Source: Chloroflexota bacterium (lineage in GTDB: Bacteria > Chloroflexota > Dehalococcoidia > UBA2979). Taken from it: a DNA stretch of 12,335 nucleotides. How positions within the stretch are numbered: position 1 is the stretch's first letter; each line of letters starts with the position of its first letter. This document shows positions 1 to 5,514 of the stretch, piece by piece. A program made the position numbers and the translations under genes. The DNA lies in the NCBI GenBank assembly GCA_002710905.1, contig PAJB01000023.1, positions 6,349 through 18,683 on the forward strand, read 5' to 3'. The notes beneath the pieces are model-generated. The model made no database searches. It saw only the letters and a program-made list of their open reading frames with translations, and was not told the origin of the DNA.

Positions 1-66
1 CAAAAACTCATGAGAAGCATGATAATACTAACCATCTTAGTAGTATTATGGGCAATATCTTCTTAA
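1..66 (+). CDS. 3' end of a gene truncated by the window edge; hydrophobic C-terminal tail
   Basis: Frame 1 is open from the first base and stops at TAA 64-66, giving a 21-residue tail that starts QKLMRSM and continues as a run of hydrophobic residues (I, L, V, W) ending in AISS. That looks like a C-terminal transmembrane helix or membrane anchor. It converges on the minus-strand gene whose stop is at 80-82. An inverted repeat (22-30 with 41-49) lies inside the coding end. The fragment is too short to assign a family, and it could be a chance open frame. Confidence 0.4.
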   Translation, partial: QKLMRSMIILTILVVLWAISS

Positions 67-79
67 AGGTAAAAAAATC

Positions 80-457
80 TTACCCATCTATTTCTGAAAA
101 AACCCTTTGAGCAATTCGGAAACATTCAACTCCAACAGGCATACCACAATAAATTGAAACATGATGCAAAATCGATTGGATTTCTTCTCTTGTTACTCCA
201 TTATTTAATGCACCACGAAGATGTAATTCCCACTCAGTCATTCTGTTTAATGCAGCAATCATTGCTAAGTTAAGCATTGATCTTGTTTTTGGATTTAATG
301 TTTCATCACCCCATCCAAATCCCCAGGCAAATTCAGTTACTAATTCTTGAAATGGTCTATTGAAATCAGTTGCTTGTGCAAAAGATCGTTCAACATATTC
401 TGCACCTAATACTGCTTTCCTTTTTGCTAATCCTTTTTCAAAAAGCTCCTTATCCAT
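80..457 (-). CDS. Carboxymuconolactone decarboxylase (CMD)/AhpD-fold family protein
   Basis: The 125-residue protein has the single-domain CMD fold (PF02627 type). It has a helical core with LNPKTRSMLNLAMIAALNR at about 55-72, then HLRGALNNGVTREEIQSIL at about 79-97, and the terminal helix HHVSIYCGMPVGVECFRIAQ at about 98-117. This resembles PcaC (gamma-carboxymuconolactone decarboxylase), which acts in the protocatechuate branch of aromatic degradation. However, many family members are of unknown specificity, and the AhpD-type CxxC redox pair is absent (isolated Cys104 and Cys112). The start is ATG 457 because GGGAGA lies 3-8 bases upstream of it. A longer frame starting at 505 would be coded by the hairpin at 481-508 and is not credible. 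It lies downstream of the membrane-protein gene on the same strand but behind that hairpin, so co-transcription would need read-through. Cytoplasmic. Family assignment is secure; substrate is unknown. Confidence 0.88.
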   Translation of the reverse strand: MDKELFEKGLAKRKAVLGAEYVERSFAQATDFNRPFQELVTEFAWGFGWGDETLNPKTRSMLNLAMIAALNRMTEWELHLRGALNNGVTREEIQSILHHVSIYCGMPVGVECFRIAQRVFSEIDG

Positions 458-476
458 ATGTCTCCCTTCATTAAAA

Positions 477-511
477 TAAGAAAATGCCCAGAAAATTCTG
501 GGCATTTTTTT
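477..511 (-). terminator. Intrinsic terminator hairpin between two minus-strand genes
   Basis: A perfect inverted repeat pairs 481-493 (AAAATGCCCAGAA) with 496-508. On the minus strand the stem is followed by a T-rich run (TTTTCTTATTTT). On the plus strand it is followed by seven T's (505-511), so it could stop RNA polymerase from either side. It lies 25 bases past the stop of the membrane-protein gene and 24 bases before the CMD start. Confidence 0.8.
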
Positions 512-532
512 AAAACCTATTTAGTTATTAAA

Positions 533-1207
533 TTACTCTTCTCTAAGATATGTAAATACGCCTGTTACTACTATGGTAATCATCATTGATATCCAAACAA
601 GAAACATAGCATCAGCATCATATCCAATAATCGATGTACCAACTGTACCAAGAAGACCGGTAATAATTAAAAGTATTGCTACAACTATATTCCAATTTTT
701 CTGGATAATCATACCAAGGCCAATTAATATAAATCCTAAAAATCCAGTTATAGTACCAATGGTTCCAATACCTTGGGATGCTACAAATAATGTTGCGCCT
801 GTAGATACTCCAGCTGGTCCAGCTGCAGCCGGATCTCCTGCAGCAGCAGCGGCTGCCATACCAGTTGCAGCAGAATCTGCTGCAGCTGCCCATAAACTAT
901 TTTCTACTAAAAATGCAACAAATAAACCAATAATTAGGAAAAATCCCATATTAGCTAACCCTGCTCCACTGCCTCCTGCCATAGTACTACGGACATAGCC
1001 AAAACCTGAAAACATAATTCCCATAAATATCGTTACTATTACCATTCCTATACCAACATTTGATGAATTTTCTCCCAATGTCATAGTAAATGCTAGTATA
1101 TCAGATGCCTGTGCGTCTACTCCGCTTAACAGTATCAAAAATGTCGCCATCATTAAGATAGGACCAAGTACCATCGAACATGCCGCTATATTTTTTTCCG
1201 AACCCAT
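533..1207 (-). CDS. Hypothetical polytopic membrane protein with Ala/Gly-rich central loop
   Basis: 224 residues with no family that I recognise. Six hydrophobic segments are visible: about 6-28, 46-66, 82-103, 143-165, 168-190 and 196-220. Between segments 3 and 4 is a low-complexity stretch of about 35 residues made mostly of Ala, Gly and Pro (ADSAATGMAAAAAAGDPAAA and onward), coded by GC-rich Ala codons unlike the AT-rich surroundings. The last residues are charged (TYLREE). Start chosen at ATG 1207 because GGAGGT sits a few bases upstream (minus-strand TTGGAGGTGTGTATG). An upstream in-frame TTG would fall inside that ribosome site. A possible promoter lies at 1244-1270. It ends 25 bases before the terminator at 477-511 and so may be monocistronic. 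Inner-membrane location is inferred; role unknown. Confidence 0.75.
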   Translation of the reverse strand: MGSEKNIAACSMVLGPILMMATFLILLSGVDAQASDILAFTMTLGENSSNVGIGMVIVTIFMGIMFSGFGYVRSTMAGGSGAGLANMGFFLIIGLFVAFLVENSLWAAAADSAATGMAAAAAAGDPAAAGPAGVSTGATLFVASQGIGTIGTITGFLGFILIGLGMIIQKNWNIVVAILLIITGLLGTVGTSIIGYDADAMFLVWISMMITIVVTGVFTYLREE

Positions 1208-1243
1208 ACACACCTCCAAGGGTTTTATTTAACTGTGGGCGAT

Positions 1244-1270
1244 TGTATACGAAAAAGATATATAAAGCAA
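1244..1270 (-). promoter_or_regulatory. Possible promoter for the membrane-protein gene at 1207
   Basis: Read on the minus strand, TTGCTT (1270-1265) and TATACA (1249-1244) are 15 bases apart, or 16 if the -35 is taken as TTTGCT. This would give a 5' UTR of roughly 30 bases ending in the good ribosome site. The spacing is short and the surrounding DNA is very AT-rich, so the match is only suggestive. Confidence 0.35.
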
Positions 1271-1560
1271 AAATACGAATGAATATATCGCAGTAACTAA
1301 ACAATTCATATATAAAAAATTACGAATAATAATAAAAAGAAGCATATTATATATTAATATATTCAAATTATTTCATATATTAATAAAATATCGTATTTTA
1401 TTATACAAATTGCGATGTGCATCTCAATTTTTGTGCTATATTCAAACAGTCGAGACTATATAAATTTTAGAGACCACACTAAAAATGCGTATTTTTTCAG
1501 CAATATTTAAATCTGACCTAACTTTTTCTATTAACAAATCCTATACATTTCTATGTTGTT
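1271..1560. other. Extremely AT-rich non-coding stretch between divergent transcription units
   Basis: No open frame with a ribosome site or protein-like composition was found here on either strand. 1310-1400 is nearly pure A/T with several overlapping short inverted repeats (ATATTATATATTAATATATT and similar). Such DNA is expected to be curved or easily melted. Several TATA-like hexamers occur, for example TATATAAA at 1457-1464 and TATACA at 1403-1408, but none has a convincing -35, so the start of the rightward transcript cannot be placed. One copy of TAGAGACC lies at 1468-1475 and recurs in the leader to the right. Confidence 0.5.
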
Positions 1561-1622
1561 GTCTATGGTGTTGTCTTCTTTGTTATAGAGACCTTGGAGT
1601 CTCTTCTAAGTGGGAGGTGTAG

Positions 1623-1631
1623 ATGAAATAA
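1623..1631 (+). CDS. Possible minimal leader ORF (Met-Lys-stop)
   Basis: ATG AAA TAA at 1623-1631 is preceded by GGGAGG at 1612-1617 with a five-base spacer, a better ribosome site than most genes in the window have. The site overlaps the top of the 2:3 antiterminator stem, so a ribosome bound or stalled here could shift the fold. No other frame uses this ribosome site for a protein of useful length. A two-codon ORF can arise by chance; the placement is what makes it plausible. Confidence 0.35.
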   Translation: MK

Positions 1632-1659
1632 TTTGACTTAATAATCACCAACTTAGTAG

Positions 1660-1683
1660 AGACCTCTATAGAGGTCTTTTTTT
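1660..1683 (+). terminator. Intrinsic terminator in the leader of the 1704 gene
   Basis: An 18-base perfect palindrome (1660-1677) is followed by T's through 1683. It sits before, not after, a coding gene, so it acts either as the end of a small leader RNA or as a regulated terminator controlling 1704-2663. Confidence 0.75.
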
Positions 1684-1703
1684 ACACAAACAAGGAGGAA
1701 CAA

Positions 1704-2312
1704 ATGCCAGTTATACTACAAACATTACTATATCCACAACACGGGCGATGGACAGAAGTAATTAATGATGTTGTTAATCTAAGAGAATCAGAAAATATAA
1801 ATACTAATGTGAGTGTTTCTCTTGCAATGCCATTAATTGATAACCGCCATATTGCAGTAAATGGTGTTTTTCAAAATCCTGATGAACTTGAAGAACGAAT
1901 GGGACAAATCACTCCTGAATTTAACGCTAAACATGCTCAGATTCATGCTAAATGCTCGGATGTCAAAAGAAATATACTTATTGTGAATGAAATGTCAGAG
2001 GGAGCTCCAGAAAATCCAAAATTTATTGCTAGACGCACATTTATAGCAAAGCGAGGGAAACGTGATTCATTATTAGAATATTTAAAAGAAGGACGAGCAA
2101 ATCAAGAACAAAAACCATTAGTAATGATTCCTTTAGGTGGTGATACTGACGTCATTAGAATGTCTCTCTATTTTGCCTCTCTCAGCGATGTAGTTAATGC
2201 ATATGAAAGAACTATAGGACCTGATAATTCAGGAGTTAGAGCTAAAATCGCTGATCTCACAGAAAAGTCATACATATCTTTACATCGAGTAATTTCTAGA
2301 GCTCAAAATTAA
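1704..2312 (+). CDS. Hypothetical protein with two tandem ferredoxin-like (dimeric alpha-beta barrel-type) domains
   Basis: 202 residues, with no signal peptide or membrane segment. Two halves show the same predicted order of strand, helix, strand, strand, helix. Half 1 has ILQTLLYPQHGRWTEVINDV (4-23), NVSVSLAMPLI (35-45), RHIAVNGVF (48-56) and PDELEERMGQI (59-69). Half 2 has KFIARRTFIAKRGKRDSLLE (106-125), KPLVMIPLGGD (137-147), VIRMSLYFAS (150-159) and LSDVVNAYERTI (160-171). This is the pattern of the ABM/NIPSNAP-like dimeric alpha-beta barrel superfamily, whose members include small oxygenases, isomerases and unknown proteins. AAGGAGGAACAA lies directly before ATG 1704. The GYD gene follows after 24 bases, probably in one transcript controlled by the leader at 1587-1683. 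The fold is inferred by eye from pattern; a biochemical role is not assignable. Confidence 0.75.
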   Translation: MPVILQTLLYPQHGRWTEVINDVVNLRESENINTNVSVSLAMPLIDNRHIAVNGVFQNPDELEERMGQITPEFNAKHAQIHAKCSDVKRNILIVNEMSEGAPENPKFIARRTFIAKRGKRDSLLEYLKEGRANQEQKPLVMIPLGGDTDVIRMSLYFASLSDVVNAYERTIGPDNSGVRAKIADLTEKSYISLHRVISRAQN

Positions 2313-2336
2313 ACATATAACGGGGGGAGGAAGAAA

Positions 2337-2663
2337 ATGGGACATTATTTATTACAAGGATCATACTCAGCAAACGCATGGGCTGCACAAATAGCTAATC
2401 CACAAAATCGGTTAGAACAAGTCTCAAATATGCTTGCGCCATCAGGTATTAATATAGTTCAAGGATTTGCTGCATTTGGTGAACATGACCTAGTTTTACT
2501 TATTGAAGCACCTGATGACAAAACCATGGCTGCAGCATCAATAACTATTGGAAGTACTGGAGCGGTAACAAATCTAAAAACGACACCATTAATGCCAATA
2601 GAAGATTTAGTAGATTCATTAAAAATTGCACAGGGAGTTGCTTACACTCCACCTACAGGTTAA
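2337..2663 (+). CDS. GYD domain-containing protein
   Basis: The 108-residue protein matches the GYD family (PF08734 type) along its length: the opening YLLQGSYSANAWAAQIANPQ (4-23), a central FAAFGEHDLVLLIEAPDD (44-61), then TIGSTGAVTNLKTTPLMPIE (70-89). The name-giving Gly-Tyr-Asp is here G48-E49-H50-D51, so the tyrosine is not conserved. GYD proteins have a small ferredoxin-like alpha/beta fold and no settled biochemical function. A very strong ribosome site (GGGGGGAGG) precedes the ATG. It lies 24 bases after the tandem-domain gene, which also appears built from ferredoxin-like units, so the two products may act together. Family assignment is strong; role unknown. Confidence 0.88.
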   Translation: MGHYLLQGSYSANAWAAQIANPQNRLEQVSNMLAPSGINIVQGFAAFGEHDLVLLIEAPDDKTMAAASITIGSTGAVTNLKTTPLMPIEDLVDSLKIAQGVAYTPPTG

Positions 2664-2683
2664 TTTTGCCTATCACCTCTTTT

Positions 2684-2728
2684 ATTAGAACACTTTATGG
2701 ATAGGATTAACTCCTAAAGTGTTCTAAT
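2684..2728 (+). terminator. Long inverted repeat after the GYD gene
   Basis: Fourteen bases (2684-2697, ATTAGAACACTTTA) pair perfectly with 2715-2728 across a 17-base loop. There is no real T run after the stem, so it may be a weak terminator or an mRNA 3'-end protecting hairpin. A competing pairing of CCTATC (2669-2674) with GATAGG (2700-2705) overlaps it. Confidence 0.5.
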
Positions 2729-2782
2729 TTAAAGTAAAATGCTTTTAATATATATAAACTGTACATATTTAGGGGGTTTTTA

Positions 2783-3775
2783 ATGTGGGATGATATGCCC
2801 AGAAAAACTGATCAATCTTCTAATAATCCGTATCAATCTAATACTATAAATATTGAATATAAGTCTTCATTGTCATTTCATGACATTTTTATTAAACCAG
2901 GTTTTCTATCTCATCTAGGGTCCTATATATTAAGTTTGCTCCTATCAACAATTGGGGGTGGGCTTTTGATAGGTATTACTGCTGCATTTTATCTAGATTC
3001 TAATGATGAATTAAGTGATACAGGATTCGGAATTGCATTGCTTGTTGCAGGTTTTGTTATTCTAATTTTACCTATGTATAGTGTCATTTCTTCTTTTTTA
3101 ACCTATAACAAACCAAAAATTAAAAACAGTGAAAAAAGATTTATCTCACTATTAGCAACACCTGTAGGAATTATGATATTTTTTGTAATCTCAGGTATAG
3201 CTATTGCAACGAGCGTTCTGATTATAGTATTCCCAATTTCTACCATAGCTTTTACAGGTCCTCTTCATTTATTTCTTTTAATTGCATTCAATAAAAAAAA
3301 GTATCTGAGTATGTCAGTAGATACAAATAAAATGTTTGAAAATACTACAGTTTCGAATCCCCAAACATCCACAACTGAAATTAATCCAGTAAATCCAGAA
3401 ATTGAAAACCTCCAAAAAGAAATGGAAAAACTACGAGAAGAAATTACAAATCAACAACCAGCCATTCAGCCAAATAATCAAGAAATTGAACGTATGGCTG
3501 AAGAAATAGCTTCTCTTAGGGCACAGTTGGAACAACAAAATACTGTAGAATATGTTCCTGAGGCAACTCAATGGAAACCTTCCCCTAATACACCAGAACC
3601 TGGACGGTTTGAAGGTACTTATTTGAAGGGTGGACCGTATATAATTGCTTTCATTTTGGCAAGTCTTATATTGACTAGTGCAATGGGTGCTGTATTTTAT
3701 GGATTGTTTAACATATACGACAAAAGTGAAGATGGAACATCTATCACAAGAAAATACGCAAATGAATATTTATAG
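2783..3775 (+). CDS. Hypothetical membrane protein with internal coiled coil
   Basis: 330 residues, family not recognised. A polar N-terminal tail (about 1-40, rich in Ser/Asn/Gln) is followed by hydrophobic segments at about 46-70, 82-108, 122-150 and 151-170. Next comes a hydrophilic region of about 110 residues containing a heptad-like coiled coil (about 205-253, NLQKEMEKLREEITNQ and EIERMAEEIASLRAQLEQQ), and finally a fifth hydrophobic segment at about 285-311 and a short charged tail. The coiled coil suggests oligomerisation or a partner. AGGGGG at 2771-2776 is six bases before ATG 2783; an internal ATG at 2795 is a weaker choice. TATATAAA at 2751-2758 may be part of a promoter. The stop TAG (3773-3775) is 41 bases before the enolase-superfamily start, so the genes are likely co-transcribed, though nothing links them biochemically. 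Confidence 0.75.
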   Translation: MWDDMPRKTDQSSNNPYQSNTINIEYKSSLSFHDIFIKPGFLSHLGSYILSLLLSTIGGGLLIGITAAFYLDSNDELSDTGFGIALLVAGFVILILPMYSVISSFLTYNKPKIKNSEKRFISLLATPVGIMIFFVISGIAIATSVLIIVFPISTIAFTGPLHLFLLIAFNKKKYLSMSVDTNKMFENTTVSNPQTSTTEINPVNPEIENLQKEMEKLREEITNQQPAIQPNNQEIERMAEEIASLRAQLEQQNTVEYVPEATQWKPSPNTPEPGRFEGTYLKGGPYIIAFILASLILTSAMGAVFYGLFNIYDKSEDGTSITRKYANEYL

Positions 3776-3816
3776 TGATAGAGCTATTACCTGTTAATGA
3801 TAGTTTAAGGAGTATT

Positions 3817-4920
3817 ATGAAAATTACAAATGTTAAAATGGATATGTTCTACTGGAAATCTGAACCATGGAAAGTGGGACTAAATTTTCAGACTTTTGGT
3901 AGTACTCAAAAACTTGGAGTCGTCACTGTTGAAACAGATGAAGGAATAAGTGGAAATGCCTTCTTGGGCAGCTCTCGAATGGGAGCTGATCATTTTGCTC
4001 CAGGTTTAATTGAATTTATTAAACCAAGACTTATTGGTAAAAACCCTCAAGATATTGGTGCTATATGGCAAGATCTTTGGAAAGCTAATCGCTCTGTATC
4101 AACGTATATAATTGGTGCAATAGACATTTGTCTTTGGGATATAAATGGAAAAATTACAGGTCAACCAATTCACAGACTATTAGGAACATGCAAAGAAGTT
4201 GTTCCTGTATATTCAAGTACTGGTTTTTGGGAAACTAAAGAAGAATATGCTGAAGAAGCTATTAAATTTAAAGAGATGGGATGGACTGCTCACAAAATAC
4301 ATCCACATGGTATTGCTGCCAATGATATTGAAATATCCCAGGCAGTTCGAGAAGCTGTCGGCAGCGATATGAAACTTATGTTGGATTCAACATGGGCTTA
4401 CAACTATGAAGATGCTGTAAGAGTAGGTCGTGCAATAGAAGAGTTAAATTACTATTGGTATGAAGACCCATTAGCTGAAGAGGATATTTATAACTATATT
4501 AAACTTCATCAAAAATTAGATATTCCTATTCTATCTACAGAATATGCTCCCGGAAGATATTATGGTATGACTCAATGGATCACTCAATTTGCAACTGATA
4601 TCCTACGAGGAGATGTAGCTATTACTGGAGGAATTACTCCGTTAGTTAGACTATGTCACCTTGCTGAAGGATTCAAAATGAAATGCGAAATTCATCACGG
4701 TGGAAATTCATTAAATAACGTTGCCAACCTCCATGTAACTATGGCCGTTCCAAATTGTGAATTTTTTGAATTTTTTCCATCTACCGGTAGTAATATGTTT
4801 GGTCTTGTAGAAGATATTAAATTTGACGGCGGTGTCGTGCATGCACCAACAAAACCTGGACTTGGATACGACATAGATTGGGAACTTTTACAAAAGGAAT
4901 ATGCTGGAACAGCAGAATAA
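3817..4920 (+). CDS. Mandelate racemase/muconate-lactonizing enzyme family protein (enolase superfamily)
   Basis: 367 residues, normal full length. The N-terminal capping domain (about 1-125) precedes a beta/alpha barrel. The three metal ligands are Asp190 (LMLDSTW), Glu216 (WYEDP) and Glu242 (STEY), 26 residues apart each time, as in mandelate racemase. The catalytic His-Asp dyad is probably His293 or His294 (EIHHGGN) with Asp266 (RGDVAITGG). At the end of the second barrel strand the usual Lys-x-Lys reads His159-Lys160-Ile161-His162, so only one lysine is present. These enzymes abstract the proton alpha to a carboxylate, using Mg, and act as racemases or acid-sugar dehydratases. The intact dyad points to the MandR-like subgroup, but no substrate can be assigned. 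ATG 3817 is chosen because AAGGAG lies at 3807-3812; a GTG at 3775 would add 14 unconserved residues. The selenocysteine OsmC gene follows after 12 bases. Confidence 0.93.
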   Translation: MKITNVKMDMFYWKSEPWKVGLNFQTFGSTQKLGVVTVETDEGISGNAFLGSSRMGADHFAPGLIEFIKPRLIGKNPQDIGAIWQDLWKANRSVSTYIIGAIDICLWDINGKITGQPIHRLLGTCKEVVPVYSSTGFWETKEEYAEEAIKFKEMGWTAHKIHPHGIAANDIEISQAVREAVGSDMKLMLDSTWAYNYEDAVRVGRAIEELNYYWYEDPLAEEDIYNYIKLHQKLDIPILSTEYAPGRYYGMTQWITQFATDILRGDVAITGGITPLVRLCHLAEGFKMKCEIHHGGNSLNNVANLHVTMAVPNCEFFEFFPSTGSNMFGLVEDIKFDGGVVHAPTKPGLGYDIDWELLQKEYAGTAE

Positions 4921-4932
4921 AGGAGATCAATT

Positions 4933-5442
4933 ATGCCAAGCGATATACCTCAGTCAATTGTCGGTGAAGAATTACCTAAAGGAGTGTTTACTTCAACTGT
5001 AGTAGTAGATTGTGAACATATGGAAAAAATGCTTCATAAAGCTACAAGAAATCAATTTACCTTCTATTCTGATGAACCAGAACGTTTAGGAGGAGATGCT
5101 AACCATCCAGCACCTTTAGCGTACATTGTTGCTGGAATTGGATTCTGACTACTTACGCAACTGAAGCGGTACGCTTCAATGAGAAAAGTAGGAATTACTA
5201 CAGCTAAAGTACACGTTGAACTCGACTATTATCTCAAAGGATCTGTTAAACAAGGTACTGTAGAAAATAAAGTAACAGAAGTTAGAAGTGATTTTACTGT
5301 AGAATCCCAAGAATCTGACACTGAAGTTTTAGAAATAATTAGGATTGCTAAACAAGGTTGTTTTGCTGAAAATTTAGTTAAAAACGCAGTACCTTTAAAA
5401 AGTTCATGCATCCTAAATGGTAAAGAAATAGATGTTACGTAA
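4933..5442 (+). CDS. OsmC-family protein with selenocysteine at the catalytic position (TGA 5146-5148 read through)
   Basis: The frame from ATG 4933 meets TGA at 5146-5148, then continues in the same frame to TAA 5440-5442: 169 residues with Sec at 72. Both sides belong to one OsmC domain. Before the TGA lies the family signature RNQFTFYSDEPERLGG (39-54) and PAPLAYIVAGIGF (59-71). After it come LLTQLKRYAS and the beta-strand region KVHVELDYY. The second conserved Cys is Cys143 in IAKQGCFAENL. In OsmC/Ohr proteins the first Cys follows the 'LAG-lG-a' stretch, exactly where the TGA is, and it reduces organic hydroperoxides by forming a disulfide with the second Cys. Here a selenenylsulfide Sec72-Cys143 would form. 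A SECIS-like hairpin starts right after the TGA. AAGGAG overlaps the enolase stop codon, so translation is tightly coupled to that gene. As I recall, OsmC-like selenoproteins are known from marine metagenome surveys. Alternatives are a nonsense-mutated gene or a sequencing error; the hairpin and exact position argue against both. Confidence 0.85.
5146..5191 (+). promoter_or_regulatory. Bacterial SECIS-like element directing Sec insertion at TGA 5146
   Basis: Directly after the TGA, CTACTT (5149-5154) pairs with AAGTAG (5186-5191). A symmetric seven-by-seven internal loop follows, then TGAAGC (5162-5167) pairs with GCTTCA (5173-5178) around the apical loop GGTAC (5168-5172). Bacterial SECIS elements lie in the coding region just after the UGA, with a small apical loop that starts with G within about 16-37 bases of the UGA. 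Here the loop starts 20 bases after it and begins GG-U. The helix is formed from codons, as the bacterial system requires. Confidence 0.8.
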
Positions 5443-5444
5443 AC

Positions 5445-5473
5445 TTGACAGTAGTATGTTGCTAAAGTTTAAT
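5445..5473 (+). promoter_or_regulatory. Sigma-70-type promoter for the Thr-Pro lipoprotein gene
   Basis: TTGACA (5445-5450) matches the -35 consensus exactly. It is separated by 17 bases from TTTAAT (5468-5473), one mismatch from the -10 consensus. The start of transcription would be near 5480, about 35 bases before ATG 5515, so the lipoprotein is probably transcribed independently of the OsmC operon. Confidence 0.7.
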
Positions 5474-5514
5474 TAAACAGGTTAGTTATATCTATTAGGT
5501 ATCATAATATTATT

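Larger units (their letters stand above)
1587..1683 (+). promoter_or_regulatory. Attenuator-like leader: three competing hairpins ending in an intrinsic terminator
   Basis: Four segments can pair in exclusive ways. Segment 1 (1587-1592, AGAGAC) pairs with segment 2 (1599-1604, GTCTCT) across a six-base loop. Segment 2, extended to 1614, pairs with segment 3 (1648-1663), forming 14 pairs with two mismatches. Segment 3 from 1660 pairs with segment 4 (to 1677) as the palindrome AGACCTCTATAGAGGTCT followed by seven T's (1677-1683), a classic intrinsic terminator. Segments 1 and 3 contain the same hexamer, so if 1:2 forms, the 3:4 terminator is free to form; if 2:3 forms, the terminator is blocked. 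The loop of the 2:3 stem carries a strong ribosome site and a two-codon ORF. The downstream ATG is 20 bases past the T run. This matches no riboswitch class that I know. A poor promoter match at 1559-1588 would start the RNA too late to include segment 1, so the true start may lie further left. Confidence 0.6.

Noticed and set aside
22..49. Inverted repeat as a terminator
   Set aside because: ATAATACTA/TAGTATTAT pairs well but has no adjacent T run on either strand, and it lies inside a likely coding end.
458..505. N-terminal extension of the CMD protein to 505
   Set aside because: The extra 16 residues would be coded by the terminator hairpin, and ATG 457 has a proper ribosome site.
573..998. 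Plus-strand open frame across the membrane-protein gene
   Set aside because: Antisense shadow; the minus-strand frame has the ribosome site and membrane-protein pattern.
1310..1400. Replication origin or CRISPR-type array in the AT-rich stretch
   Set aside because: No regularly spaced repeats, DnaA-box clusters or origin-linked genes; AT-richness alone is not evidence.
1559..1588. Promoter TTGTCT-18-TTATAG for the 1704 operon
   Set aside because: The match is weak and the RNA would begin inside the 1:2 hairpin, so it is not listed as a feature, though it cannot be excluded.
3775..3816. GTG start at 3775 for the enolase-superfamily gene
   Set aside because: No ribosome site; AAGGAG sits just before ATG 3817 and the family begins at that point.
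4933..5148. TGA read as tryptophan (alternative genetic code) or the gene as a pseudogene
   Set aside because: TGA ends the 112-residue gene at 10224-10226, so it is a normal stop. The site aligns with a catalytic Cys, not Trp. The rest of the frame is intact and well conserved.
5179..5442. Separate 87-residue gene starting at ATG 5179
   Set aside because: It is in the same frame as the upstream OsmC part, begins in the middle of the domain, and its ATG lies in the SECIS-like hairpin without a ribosome site.
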